From NCBI RefSeq assembly GCF_014635325.1, contig NZ_BMCT01000007.1:62001-126000 (forward strand): 64,000 nt of DNA, written 5' to 3'. Position 1 is the first letter of the stretch. Each line of letters starts with the position of its first letter. A program made the translations under genes and the position numbers. The DNA is from Azorhizobium oxalatiphilum. GTDB taxonomy: Bacteria; Pseudomonadota; Alphaproteobacteria; Rhizobiales; Xanthobacteraceae. The notes under the pieces were generated by a model. It was not told the DNA's origin, made no database searches, and saw only the letters and a program-made list of their open reading frames with translations. Below, one piece after another: positions 35,202-43,940 of the stretch.

Positions 35202-36317
35202 TCAGAGCTTGCCGTCGGCGGCCATCGCCATGTAGGTGTCGATGAAGCGCAGCTTCACGTTCTTGGCGTCACCCAGCACCTTGCCGTCGGCGAGCGCGAT
35301 ACCGATGAAGTCGGCGGACTTGGCGCTCTCGCCCAGCAGCTTCTTGTCGAACAGGAACTTGCGCACCCGGTCCATGGTGGTGCCGACCGCGGCGGATTTC
35401 ACGAAGGACACCGCCTCGGGTGCGGTGGCGAACAGGCGGGTGGCCTTCAGCTGCGCCTCGAAGCCGGAAAGATCCGTGCCGGAAGCCTTGCCCATGGCGG
35501 TGCGCGCCGCCTTGCCGGCCTCGCTCTCGGCGGTCATCAGCGCGGCGGTCTCGTACCAGATGCCGGCCAGAGCCTTGCCGAAGTCCGGATTGTCGTTGAG
35601 CGTCTGCGTATTGGCGACCATCAGGTCCATGATCTCGCCGGGGATCTTGGAGCTGTCGAACACGTTCTTCGCGCTCTTCTCGGCCAGGATTTCCGACACC
35701 AGCGGGTTCCAGGTCACGACGGCGGTCACGGCCTTGGTCTTGTAGGCGGCCACCATGTCGGCATCGGACGTGTTCACCACCTTCACGTCGCGCTCGGTGA
35801 GCTTCACGCTTTCCAGCGCGCGGGCCAGCAGATAGTGCGAGACGGAGAATTCGACGAGATTGACCTTCTGGCCCTTGATGGAGGCGAGGCTGTCCTTGCT
35901 CTTCAGGATCACCGCGTCATTGCCGTTGGAGAAGTCGCCCATGATGACGGCGGTGGTGTCCACGCCGCCGGCGGCGGGCACGGAGAGGGCGTCCATGTTG
36001 GTCACGGTCAGCGCGTCGAAGGCGCCGGCGGTGTACTGGTTGATGCTCTCCACGTAATCGTTGAACTGCACCACGTCGATCTTCAGGCCGTACTTGTCGG
36101 CCCATTTCTTCACGATGCCATGGTCGGCGGCATAGCCCCAGGGCATCCAGCCCACATAGATCGACCAGGCGACCTTGAATTCGGTCTTGGGCGCGGCCTG
36201 CGCCGAACCCGCGAACGGGCCGCTGCTGAGCATGAGCGCAGCAGCAAGGCCAAGGCCGAACGCCGCCGAGCGGCGGGTCAATGGATTGGAAAACAGCGTC
36301 GAAACCGAGAAGCGCAT
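35202..36317 (-). CDS. ABC transporter solute-binding protein of the guanidine operon
   Basis: This 371-residue periplasmic protein, from the ATG at 36317, is preceded by AAGGGGAA. A signal peptide covers about 1-38 (TRRSAAFGLGLAAALMLSSG, ending AQAAP). The mature part belongs to the NMT1/TauA-like group: FKVAWSIYVGWMPWGYAADH, VVQFNDYVESINQYTAGAFD and DVKVVNTSDADMVAAYKTK. In-frame starts up to 36383 would run into the riboswitch 3' region and are rejected. It is the first gene behind the guanidine-I riboswitch, so guanidine or a guanidino compound is the likely ligand. Confidence 0.9.
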   Translation of the reverse strand: MRFSVSTLFSNPLTRRSAAFGLGLAAALMLSSGPFAGSAQAAPKTEFKVAWSIYVGWMPWGYAADHGIVKKWADKYGLKIDVVQFNDYVESINQYTAGAFDALTVTNMDALSVPAAGGVDTTAVIMGDFSNGNDAVILKSKDSLASIKGQKVNLVEFSVSHYLLARALESVKLTERDVKVVNTSDADMVAAYKTKAVTAVVTWNPLVSEILAEKSAKNVFDSSKIPGEIMDLMVANTQTLNDNPDFGKALAGIWYETAALMTAESEAGKAARTAMGKASGTDLSGFEAQLKATRLFATAPEAVSFVKSAAVGTTMDRVRKFLFDKKLLGESAKSADFIGIALADGKVLGDAKNVKLRFIDTYMAMAADGKL

Positions 36318-36668
36318 AATATTCCCCTTGTTCAATGTCTGGGGAATTGGCGGAGACTCGCGTGCCACCAATTCCTTGGCCACCGAGGTCTCCCGGGCTT
36401 TTATCCCGCCGTGCGCCCGGCCCGGATGTCTCCCGGGCCGGTGGCAGCTCTCGGACCAGTCACGCCTTCCGACGCCGGAACCCTAGCCACCAACTCTGGT
36501 CTCCTAGGTAGCAAGGCGCGTGCCACGAAAAAGGCGAGCAGAATCAACGGACGCTGTCCGGCATCGCGCCGCCGGCCCGCCTGTCTGTGCGGCAGGTGTC
36601 TAATTAATGGGCGAAAGCAGGTGTCTATTGCCGGCTTGCATGCAGGATGGCCGCGCGCGTGCTCTGCC
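36318..36668. other. Gene-free stretch: riboswitch leader and ugpE downstream region
   Basis: No gene. It holds the leader of the guanidine operon with its riboswitch (36386-36491) and, further right, the region after ugpE's stop. The promoter should lie between about 36495 and 36640, but no clear -35/-10 pair stands out. Confidence 0.6.
36386..36491 (-). ncRNA. Guanidine-I (ykkC) riboswitch
   Basis: Read on the minus strand, the conserved ykkC blocks occur in order. CTAGGGTTCCGG is at 36486-36475, ACTGGTCCGAGAG at 36460-36448, and GGGATAAAAGCCCGGGAGA at 36407-36389. The closing stem pairs GGTGGC (36491-36486) with GCCACC (36445-36440). A variable hairpin, GGCCCGG...CCGGGCC, fills the middle. 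This class senses free guanidine and turns genes on. It lies about 70 bp upstream of the solute-binding gene start. The ligand-binding core is intact by eye. Expression mechanism (terminator or ribosome-site control) is not evident. Confidence 0.93.
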
Positions 36669-37535
36669 CTACTTCTCCGTCTCCGTCAGCCCCTGCACGA
36701 ACAGGCGCTGCATCAGCAGGATCACCGCCACCGGCGGCAGCAAGGCGAGGATGGCGGTGGCCATCACCAGATGCCAGACCGGGGCCTCCTGCGTGGCTGT
36801 GGAGGCGAGGCGCTGGATCGAGGTGAGGATGGTGCTGTGGGCGGCATCCGTCGTCACCATCAGCGGCCACAGATACTGGTTCCAGCCATAGATGAAGAGG
36901 ATGACGAACAGCGCCGCGATGTTGGTGCGCGAGAGCGGCACGAGGATGTGCCAGAAGAAGGCCAGCGGCCCGGCGCCGTCCATGCGCGCGGCTTCCGTCA
37001 TCTCGTCGGGAATGGTCATGAACACCTGCCGGAACAGGAAGGTGGCGGTGGCGCTGGCGATCAGCGGCAGGATGAGGCCGCCCTGCGTGTTGAGCAGCGA
37101 GAGGCCCGCCACCACCTTATAGGTGGGCAGGATGCGCACCTCCACCGGCAGCATCAGGGTGATGAAGATCAGCCAGAAGGCGGTCTGCCGGAACGGGAAG
37201 CGGAAATAGCAGATGGCGAAGGCGGAGAGGATGGAGATGGAGATCTTGCCGATGGCGATGCCCAGCGCCATCAGCAGGCTGTTCCACAGCGCCCCGCCCA
37301 GTGGCGGAAAGCCCTGCAGGCCCGCGCCCGCGCCGATGAGGCCGGCATAATTCTCCAGCATCCGGTCGCCGGGCAGGAAGCCGATGCGGCCGGACAGGAA
37401 GTCCGCCCCCGGATGGGTGGAGGCCACGAAGGCCAGATAGACCGGCAGTACCATGACGGTGCAGCCGAGGATGAGCAGGCCGTGCGCGGCCAGCGTCAGC
37501 CCGCGATCTCGTTCCACCATGCCGTCGCGCGCCAT
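36669..37535 (-). CDS. ugpE: Glycerol-3-phosphate ABC transporter permease UgpE
   Basis: This 288-residue permease is close in length to E. coli UgpE. The MalG/UgpE-type EAA loop is EMTEAARMDGAGPLAFFWHILVPL, split here at DGAGP, and LPVEVRILPTYKVV is the preceding helix-loop region typical of the protein. It starts 1 base inside the ugpA stop (TGATG). The expected ATPase gene ugpC does not follow. Confidence 0.9.
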   Translation of the reverse strand: MARDGMVERDRGLTLAAHGLLILGCTVMVLPVYLAFVASTHPGADFLSGRIGFLPGDRMLENYAGLIGAGAGLQGFPPLGGALWNSLLMALGIAIGKISISILSAFAICYFRFPFRQTAFWLIFITLMLPVEVRILPTYKVVAGLSLLNTQGGLILPLIASATATFLFRQVFMTIPDEMTEAARMDGAGPLAFFWHILVPLSRTNIAALFVILFIYGWNQYLWPLMVTTDAAHSTILTSIQRLASTATQEAPVWHLVMATAILALLPPVAVILLMQRLFVQGLTETEK

Positions 37536-38419
37536 CAGTAATGCACCTTGCGTTCGATGTGGCGGAACTGCACGGCGGTGAGCGTGGCCACGATGACCAG
37601 CAGCACCACCGACTGGGCGGATGAGGCGCCGAGGTCCAGCCCCTCGAAGCCGTCCTTGAACACCTTGTAGACCAGCGTGGTGGTGGCCCGCCCCGGCCCG
37701 CCGCCGGTGGTGGCGTGGATGACGCCGAAGGTGTCGAAGAAGGCATAGGTGATGTTCACCACCAGCAGAAAGAAGGTGGTGGGGGCCAGCAGCGGGAAGA
37801 TGATGGCGGCAAAGCGCCGGAACGGGCCGGCGCCGTCGATGGCGGCGGCCTCGATGAGCGGGCGGGGAATGGCGCGCAGGCCCGCATAGAAGAACAGCAG
37901 ATTATAGCTCACCTGCTTCCAGGCGGAGGCGAGGATGACGAGCGCGAGCGCCTGCCCGCCGTTGAGGAAGTGGTTCCAGCTGATGCCCAGCGCCCTGAGG
38001 CCCCGCGCCGCGATGCCGACGCTGGGGTCGAACATGAACCAGAACAGGATGGCGGCCACGGCCGGCGCCACCGCATAGGGCCAGATGAGCAGGGTGCGGT
38101 AGAGGCCGGCGAGCCGTCCTGCCTTCTCCGCCGCCAGCGCCAGCACGAGGCCGAGGGCGAGCGAGAGAAACGCCACCGCACTGGAGAAGACGAAGGTGGT
38201 GCCGATGGCCTCCAGATAGGCCGGGTCATGGAACAGCGCCTCGAAATTGGCGAGGCCCACGAACTGCTTTGCCAGCCCGAAGGCGTCCTGCGCATAGAGC
38301 GCGCCGAACAGCGCTTCCGCCGCCGGCCAGAGGAAGAAGACGACCGTGATGGCCAGCTGCGGGGCGAGCAGCAGATAGGGCAGCAGCCTGCCGGGGAAGA
38401 TGACGCGTTTGGCCTGCAT
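37535..38419 (-). CDS. ugpA: Glycerol-3-phosphate ABC transporter permease UgpA
   Basis: This 294-residue permease matches UgpA in length and in [27 protein letters not shown]-like and [19 protein letters not shown] (the EAA loop). It pairs with UgpE to form the membrane channel for sn-glycerol-3-phosphate or glycerophosphodiesters. Its normal upstream neighbour ugpB is 900 bp away, separated by an opposite-strand gene and a repeat. Confidence 0.9.
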   Translation of the reverse strand: MQAKRVIFPGRLLPYLLLAPQLAITVVFFLWPAAEALFGALYAQDAFGLAKQFVGLANFEALFHDPAYLEAIGTTFVFSSAVAFLSLALGLVLALAAEKAGRLAGLYRTLLIWPYAVAPAVAAILFWFMFDPSVGIAARGLRALGISWNHFLNGGQALALVILASAWKQVSYNLLFFYAGLRAIPRPLIEAAAIDGAGPFRRFAAIIFPLLAPTTFFLLVVNITYAFFDTFGVIHATTGGGPGRATTTLVYKVFKDGFEGLDLGASSAQSVVLLVIVATLTAVQFRHIERKVHY

Positions 38420-38616
38420 GGCGGTGGCCGGTCAGCGGCGCAGCGGGCCGGCGCGGTGCGCGCGCTGCCGGGCCCGGCGTCGGACTATGTCGCATTCCGC
38501 AACAGGTGTCTTCCATGGCAGGTTCGCGGCCCGCGCAGGGGACGCGCCCGCCGGGTCATTCGGATGCAAGGGGCGCGTCATTCATGGTCTGCCCGTAAGG
38601 GGAGGGAGAGGGCGGC

Positions 38617-39036
38617 ATGTACAAGACCGTTTTCGTGAAGGCCTATCTGAAGCAGGAAGTGCGGGAGCAGGTCTCCAACGTGCAGGTGGGCACGCGCACC
38701 ATCAGCAAGCGGAAGGGCCTCTTCGACACCGCCATGGTGCAGGAGGAGGAGCCGGTCTATGAGCAGCGGGTGGAGAAAGTGACCACCGGCAAGCATTCCG
38801 AGACCGAGATCGACGCGGAGGACTTCTCCCGGCGCATCGAGAAGACCTGCAACGACATGCACGACAAGGGCTATGATCTGGTCAGCATGAACGAGGTGAT
38901 CCGCGGCGCGTATCACTATGATGCCAAGCCCAACCAGTCCCGCACCGACCATCTGTGCGCCGGCGGCGGCTATTCCATCGCCTACGGCTACAGCATGACC
39001 GACGGCATGATGATCCTGTTCCGCAAGCGCGGCTGA
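38617..39036 (+). CDS. Hypothetical protein inside the ugp locus
   Basis: This 139-residue protein is not recognised. The ribosome site GGAGGGAGAGG lies just upstream and codon usage matches the neighbours, so it looks like a real gene. It is soluble, without signal peptide or membrane segment. The first 75 residues are charged and strand-rich with VYEQRVEKVTTGKHSETEID. The C-terminal part has a Gly/Tyr-rich AGGGYSIAYGYSMTDGMMIL that looks like a beta structure. It runs opposite to, and between, ugpB and ugpA, so it is probably an insertion into an ancestral ugpBA operon. Confidence 0.7.
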   Translation: MYKTVFVKAYLKQEVREQVSNVQVGTRTISKRKGLFDTAMVQEEEPVYEQRVEKVTTGKHSETEIDAEDFSRRIEKTCNDMHDKGYDLVSMNEVIRGAYHYDAKPNQSRTDHLCAGGGYSIAYGYSMTDGMMILFRKRG

Positions 39037-39081
39037 GGGCGTTAGTCGACCTTCAAACCCTGCATTCATGAAGCAAAACAT

Positions 39082-39226
39082 CGTCATGGCCGGACTTGAT
39101 CCGGCCATCCACGTCGGGCCGATAGGGGACGGCACCAGACCCCGAGCTGCGACTGCCGTTCGCGAAAGTGCCCGTCGTGCTTCCGGCGGTGGGACGTGGA
39201 TCCCCGGATCAAGTCCGGGGATGACG
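39082..39226. repeat. Paired palindromic repeat, family B, copy 1
   Basis: Facing units at 39082-39113 (CGTCATGGCCGGACTTGATC and the paired CGGCCATCCACG end) and 39195-39226 (CGTGGATCCCCGGATCAAGT and on). Each unit folds on itself, and the outer CGTCATG/CATGACG-like ends face outward. It is uninterrupted, unlike the other two family B copies. It lies between the hypothetical gene and ugpB. Confidence 0.85.
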
Positions 39227-39321
39227 ATCTACTGCTGCAAGGCTGTCGAGCACTCAATGGCGATCGCTCCTGCCGTCCGGCGCGGAAAGGGCCGGCTCGG
39301 GGCCGGCCCCCTTGATCCGCC

Positions 39322-40647
39322 TTACTGATTGGCCTTCTGGAAGCTCCGCAGCAGGGTGTTGCCCCGCGCCTGCGCTGCCTCCAGCGCCGCCTTGGCGGTC
39401 TTGCTGCCGTTGAGCGTGGCCTCAAGTTCTTCCTCGAACACGTCGCGGATCTGCACGAAGGAGCCGAAGCGCAGGCCCTTCGAATTCTCCGTCGGCGGGT
39501 TCAGCGTCATCTGCAGCACGGAGACGTCGGCGCCGGGGTTCTTCTCGTAGAAGCCCTGTTGCTTGGCGAGGTGATAGGCGGCTTCGGTGATCGGCAGATA
39601 GCCGGTCTCCTCGTGCCACCAGGCCTGCACTTCGGGCTTGGAGAGATAGGTGAAGAACTTCGCCACGCCCTTGTATTCGGCCTGCGGGCGGCCGGTGAGC
39701 ACCCAGAGGCTGGCGCCGCCGATGATGGAATTCTGCGGCGCGCCCTTCACGTCGGGCCAGTAGGGCATCATGCCGTAGCCGAGATCGAACTTGGAATTGG
39801 CGAGAATGGCGGCGCGGGCGGCGGAAGAGCCGATGGAGATGGCGCATTCGCCGGAGAAGAACTTCGGGTCGGCCTTGGCGAGGCGGCCGCCATAGTCGAA
39901 CAGCTTGGTCTTCTGCCACTCGGCCAGCTTCTCCCAATGGTGCTGCACCACCGGGTTGGCGATGGAGAATTCGGTGTCGAGCCCGGCCATGCCGTTCTGC
40001 TTGGTGCCGATGGCCACGTTATGCCAGGCGGAGAGGTTCTCCACATGCACCCAGGACGGCCACTGGGTGGTGAAGCCGCAGGCGGTGCCGGAGGCCTGGA
40101 TCTTCTTCGCCATGGCCTCCAGCTCGGGCCATGTCTTCGGCGGGGTGGCGGGGTCGAGCCCGGCCTGCCGGAAGATGTCCTTGTTGTAATAGAGGATCGT
40201 GGTGGAGGAGTTGAACGGGTAGGACAGCATGTTGCCCTGCGTGTCCGAATAATAGCCGGTCACGGCGGGCAGATAGGCCTTGGGGTCGAAAGCTTCGCCC
40301 TGCTCGGCCATCAGCCTGTAGACCGGATAGACCGCGCCCTTGGCGGCCATCATGGTGGCGGTGCCCACCTCGAACACCTGCACGATGGCCGGGTTCTGCT
40401 TGGCGCGGAAGGCGGCGATGGCCCCGGTCATGGCCTCCGGATAGCTGCCCTTGTAGACGGGCACGATCTTGTAATCGCTCTGCGTGGCGTTGAAGTCGCT
40501 GGCGACCTTCTCCAGCTTCTCGCCCAGCGGGCCGGACATGGCGTGCCACCACTGGATTTCGGTTGCAGCGAGCGCCGGGCCGGCGTACAGGCCCGCCGCC
40601 AGAACGCCCGTTACCACGCCCCGCATCAGTCCGTGCCACGCCGTCAT
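39322..40647 (-). CDS. ugpB: Glycerol-3-phosphate-binding periplasmic protein UgpB
   Basis: This 441-residue protein is nearly the E. coli length. Signal peptide about 1-28, ending ALAAT. The mature start TEIQWWHAMSGPLGEKLEKV is characteristic of UgpB, as is GYLPITEAAYHLAKQQGFYEKNP near the C-terminus, where PITEAAY is conserved. It delivers sn-glycerol-3-phosphate to UgpAE. The 213 bp upstream are shared with the divergent Hsp70 gene. Confidence 0.92.
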   Translation of the reverse strand: MTAWHGLMRGVVTGVLAAGLYAGPALAATEIQWWHAMSGPLGEKLEKVASDFNATQSDYKIVPVYKGSYPEAMTGAIAAFRAKQNPAIVQVFEVGTATMMAAKGAVYPVYRLMAEQGEAFDPKAYLPAVTGYYSDTQGNMLSYPFNSSTTILYYNKDIFRQAGLDPATPPKTWPELEAMAKKIQASGTACGFTTQWPSWVHVENLSAWHNVAIGTKQNGMAGLDTEFSIANPVVQHHWEKLAEWQKTKLFDYGGRLAKADPKFFSGECAISIGSSAARAAILANSKFDLGYGMMPYWPDVKGAPQNSIIGGASLWVLTGRPQAEYKGVAKFFTYLSKPEVQAWWHEETGYLPITEAAYHLAKQQGFYEKNPGADVSVLQMTLNPPTENSKGLRFGSFVQIRDVFEEELEATLNGSKTAKAALEAAQARGNTLLRSFQKANQ

Positions 40648-40860
40648 GGTCCCGTCTCCCGGTCAGAAGTAAACGTTTCCCCGCCTGCTTGCTGGCTTTG
40701 GATGACGGGCGGATGACAATGCGTCGCAACGGTTTGGGGGCGGATTCGGCGGGTGGTAGCGGGCGCAGGGATGCGCGGGGCGCGGGGCGATGTTGCGACG
40801 CAACGCTTGATCCGCACGCGCCAAGCGCGTAACAAGCCGCCCCTCCCGGAGAACCCATTC

Positions 40861-42108
40861 ATGACCGCTTGCGGCCTCGATTTCGGCACGTCCAACACCA
40901 CGCTCGGCGTGCCCACCGCAACCGGCGCGGTGCTGGCGGCGCTGGAGGACGGGCGCGATACGGTGCCAAGCGCCGTCTTCTATGACCGCCTCGGCGACCT
41001 GCGCATCGGTCGCGCCGCGGTGAGCGCCTATGTGGCGGGTGATGACGGGCGCTTCATGCGTTCGCTGAAATCCGTGCTCGGCACCGCCCTGCTGGACGAG
41101 ACCACCGCCGTGGGGCGCAAGCGCATTCCCTTCCGTGCGGTGATCGGCGATTTCGTCGCCACCGTGAAGCAGCGCGCGCAGGCCGATCGCGGCACGGAGC
41201 TGTCCAGGGTGGTGATGGGCCGCCCGGTGTTCTTCGTGGACGAGGACCCGGCGGGCAATGCCAAGGCGCAGCAGGCGCTGGAGGAGATCGCGCGCGGCGC
41301 GGGCTTCTCGGACGTGACCTTCCAGTACGAGCCCATCGCCGCCGCGCTGGATTATGAGCAGCAGGTCAATCACGAGGAGCTGGCGCTGATCGCCGACATC
41401 GGCGGCGGCACGTCGGACTTTTCCATCGTGCGCATCGGCCCGGCGCTGAAGGGCAAGCCGGACCGGGCGGACGACATCCTCGCCAATGACGGCGTGCGCA
41501 TCGGCGGCACGGATTTCGACCGGCAGCTGTCGCTGGGCGTGGTGATGCCGCTGCTCGGCTATCGCAGCCCCATGAAGCAGCCCGGCCGCGACGTGCCGAG
41601 CGCCTATTATTTCGATCTGGCCACCTGGTCGTCCATCAACCGGCTCTACACCGGAAAGACCGAGCGCGAGATCGTGGAGGTGCGGCGCGATGCGGCCCAT
41701 CCGGCGCTGCTCGACCGCCTGCTGAAGGTGATCGAGGACCAGCGCGGCCACACGCTCGCCATCGCCACCGAGGGCGCCAAGATCGCGCTGGCGGAAGAGG
41801 GCGTGGCGGAGCTGGACCTTCAGGAAGTGGAGGCGGGCCTTGCCACCTCGCTCGATCGGGCGGGTCTGGAAAACCACACCGCCACGCTGGCGGAGCGCGT
41901 CGCGCGCCGCGTGGACGTGTGCCTGAAGGAAGCCGGCGTTTCCGCCGATCGCATCGACGCGGTGTTCCTGACCGGCGGCTCAACACGCCTTGCCCATGTG
42001 CGCGCGGCCATTCTCGCGGCGCTGCCGCAGGCGCGCGTGGTGGACGGCGACACCTTCGGCTCGGTGGGCACCGGGCTGGCGCTGGAGGCTGCCCGGCGCT
42101 TCGGGTGA
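40861..42108 (+). CDS. Hsp70-family protein, YegD-like
   Basis: This 415-residue actin-fold ATPase is shorter than DnaK and lacks the C-terminal substrate lid. Phosphate 1 is GLDFGTSNTTLGV, phosphate 2 is ALIADIGGGTSDFSIVRI, and the adenosine motif is VFLTGGSTRLAHVRAA. YQYEPIAAAL-like FQYEPIAAALDYE is typical of YegD. It is a chaperone-like ATPase without assigned clients. The ATG at 40861 is chosen over an in-frame start 108 bp upstream that reads into the intergenic region. Divergent from ugpB. Confidence 0.87.
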   Translation: MTACGLDFGTSNTTLGVPTATGAVLAALEDGRDTVPSAVFYDRLGDLRIGRAAVSAYVAGDDGRFMRSLKSVLGTALLDETTAVGRKRIPFRAVIGDFVATVKQRAQADRGTELSRVVMGRPVFFVDEDPAGNAKAQQALEEIARGAGFSDVTFQYEPIAAALDYEQQVNHEELALIADIGGGTSDFSIVRIGPALKGKPDRADDILANDGVRIGGTDFDRQLSLGVVMPLLGYRSPMKQPGRDVPSAYYFDLATWSSINRLYTGKTEREIVEVRRDAAHPALLDRLLKVIEDQRGHTLAIATEGAKIALAEEGVAELDLQEVEAGLATSLDRAGLENHTATLAERVARRVDVCLKEAGVSADRIDAVFLTGGSTRLAHVRAAILAALPQARVVDGDTFGSVGTGLALEAARRFG

Positions 42109-42165
42109 GGGCGACTGCGGATCAAAGCGAAATCGTTCGATCCGCTTCTGCCCCGGCCTCGCTTG

Positions 42166-42345
42166 CCCCCTCCCAACCCTCCCCCGCATCGAAGTCGGAT
42201 GTTTCCGACTTCGGCACCTTGTTGCCGTAACCGACATGAGCCGGTTATGGGCGGGAGAGGGCTTTCCCCGCCTGGATTTCAGTGCGTCGCTGCGGTGAGC
42301 GCGACAGCCCCCTCTCCCGCTTGCGGGGGAGGGTTGGGGAGGGGG
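42166..42345. repeat. Paired palindromic repeat, family A, copy 4, with nested insert
   Basis: The right unit (42307-42345) is intact. The left unit starts at 42166 but is split at its hairpin tip. CCCTCCCCCGCA ends at 42188, and GGCGGGAGAGGG resumes near 42250. About 60 bp of foreign sequence lie between, beginning with the perfect hairpin CGAAGTCGGA-TGTT-TCCGACTTCG (42190-42213), then CGGCA...TGCCG and TAACCG...CGGTTA stems. It sits downstream of the Hsp70 gene, between convergent genes. Confidence 0.8.
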
Positions 42346-42375
42346 AAGGACACACCGCTTCCCCTTGAAAACACG

Positions 42376-43035
42376 CTACTGATGCAGCGCGCCGGGGCCG
42401 CCGGCGAGAACGCCGCCGTCGAGCGGGAGCGGCGCGTGCGCCGGGGCGAGGCAGGCCTGCAGCATGCGCTCCACGCGGCTGGCGAGCACGCCGTCCGCAT
42501 GCTCCGTGAGAGCGGATACCCCCATCACGTCGCGCAGCATGGAAATGCCGAGGCAGAAGGCCGCCAGCAGGGCCGCGCTCTGCTCGGCCTCATGGTCGTC
42601 GGCCTGGGGCACCGCGTCGTGCGCTTGCGCGAGGCGGGTGACGGGGGCCAGCAGCGCGTCCTCGGTCCAGCTCTTCAGGACCGGCGCGGCATGCGGATCG
42701 GAAAGCGAGCGGGCCAGCATCTGGAGCGGATCGCCGGGCGAATTGGGGGCGGCTCCGAGCAGATGGGCGGTCATGGCATGGGCCAGCGCCGGCACGTCCG
42801 CGTTGGCCTCGGCCGCTTTCCAGCCGCCGCAGGCCCGCTCCACGCAGGCGGCGAACAGGGCTTCCTTGGAACCGAACATGCGGTGGACGCGGGCCACATC
42901 GAACCCCGCGTCGGCCGCGATGTCGCGCAGGCCCACATGGGCATAGCCCTGGGCGGAGAAGCGGCGCATGGCGGCGGACAGAACCTGCTCGCGCGCCACC
43001 TCGCCTCGCGTGGCGGACGTGGGTGTTTCGGTCAT
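42376..43035 (-). CDS. TetR-family transcriptional regulator
   Basis: This 219-residue protein, from the ATG at 43035, has the N-terminal HTH VLSAAMRRFSAQGYAHVGLR with IAADAGFDVARVHRMFGSKEAL split at its turn, the standard TetR pattern. The C-terminal ligand domain is helical. Longer in-frame starts read into the intergenic region and are rejected. It is on the same strand as hmuTUV, 121 bp after hmuV, but a role in heme control is only positional. Target and ligand unknown. Confidence 0.87.
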   Translation of the reverse strand: MTETPTSATRGEVAREQVLSAAMRRFSAQGYAHVGLRDIAADAGFDVARVHRMFGSKEALFAACVERACGGWKAAEANADVPALAHAMTAHLLGAAPNSPGDPLQMLARSLSDPHAAPVLKSWTEDALLAPVTRLAQAHDAVPQADDHEAEQSAALLAAFCLGISMLRDVMGVSALTEHADGVLASRVERMLQACLAPAHAPLPLDGGVLAGGPGALHQ

Positions 43036-43156
43036 GGGCTCCTGTCCTTGGCTGGCGCGCGCGCGGCGCAATCGCAGGAAGATCAACCCGCGAAGACGCA
43101 ACCGTCGTTGAGCCAGATCAAAGAAAAAGGAGCAGGGTGTCGCAGTAGAGACGGCG

Positions 43157-43936
43157 TCAGGCCGCGCCCTGTACCACGGTCTGCGGCAACAGGAACGGCC
43201 CGTCCGGCACCGCATTGATGCGCGCCTCGATGCGGAAGGCGGCCTTCAGCGTGGCGTCGGTCAGCACCTCGGCCGGCGGGCCGCAGGTCAGCAGCGCGCC
43301 GTCCACAAGCACGGCGATCACGTCCGCCACCATGGCCGCCAGATTGAGGTCATGCAGCACGGCGAGCACCGCGCCGCCCGCCGCCGCATGGGCGCGGGCC
43401 TCGCGCAGCACGAGAAGCTGGTGGGCGAGGTCGAGGCTGGCGGTGGGCTCGTCCAGCAGCAGATAGCGGGGCTTGTCCGGGTCCATCACCTCTACCTGCG
43501 CCAGCGCGCGGGCGAGCTGCACCCGCTGGCGTTCGCCGCCCGAGAGCGTGTCGTAGCCGCGCTCCGAGAAGCCGCCGAGGTCCACCCGCTCCAGCAGGCG
43601 CTCGATGCGGGCCGTTGCGGAGGGCTGGCTGCCGATGAGGCCGATGCGCACCACCTCGTCCACGCGGAAGGAGAAGGCCACGTCGGCGGATTGCGGCAGC
43701 ACCGCGCGCCGCCGGGCCAGAGCGACGGGTGCAAGGGTGCGGATGTCGCTTCCCTCCAGCACCACGCGGCCGGCGGAGGGGGTGGTTTCGCCGGCCATCA
43801 GCTTCAGCAGGCTGGACTTGCCGGCCCCGTTCGGCCCCACCAGCACGGTGATGGTGCCGGGCTTGAGGGCGAGCGTGACGTCGCGCACCAGCGTACGCCC
43901 GTGGCGCGTCAGGCGCACCGCTTCGGCAGTGTACAT
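43157..43936 (-). CDS. hmuV: Hemin ABC transporter ATP-binding protein
   Basis: This 259-residue ATPase has Walker A GPNGAGKSS, signature LSGGERQRVQLARAL and Walker B YLLLDEPTASLDLAHQ. The start region VRLTRHGRTLVRDVTLALKP and the HmuV/BhuV-like order fit hemin importers. It follows the permease by 4 bp and energises heme transfer across the inner membrane. Confidence 0.92.
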   Translation of the reverse strand: MYTAEAVRLTRHGRTLVRDVTLALKPGTITVLVGPNGAGKSSLLKLMAGETTPSAGRVVLEGSDIRTLAPVALARRRAVLPQSADVAFSFRVDEVVRIGLIGSQPSATARIERLLERVDLGGFSERGYDTLSGGERQRVQLARALAQVEVMDPDKPRYLLLDEPTASLDLAHQLLVLREARAHAAAGGAVLAVLHDLNLAAMVADVIAVLVDGALLTCGPPAEVLTDATLKAAFRIEARINAVPDGPFLLPQTVVQGAA

Positions 43937-43940
43937 GGGT

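Noticed and set aside
36318-36383. Longer start for the guanidine-operon solute-binding protein
   Set aside because: The extra 22 residues precede a normal signal peptide and would translate the leader right after the riboswitch; AAGGGGAA sits in front of the ATG at 36317.
38617-39036. Cargo gene of an insertion sequence between ugpB and ugpA
   Set aside because: No transposase, terminal inverted repeats or target duplication could be seen around it, only a common repeat pair downstream.
22866-42345. CRISPR array formed by the repeated palindromes
   Set aside because: Copies are many kilobases apart, in facing pairs, with no regular spacers and no cas genes.
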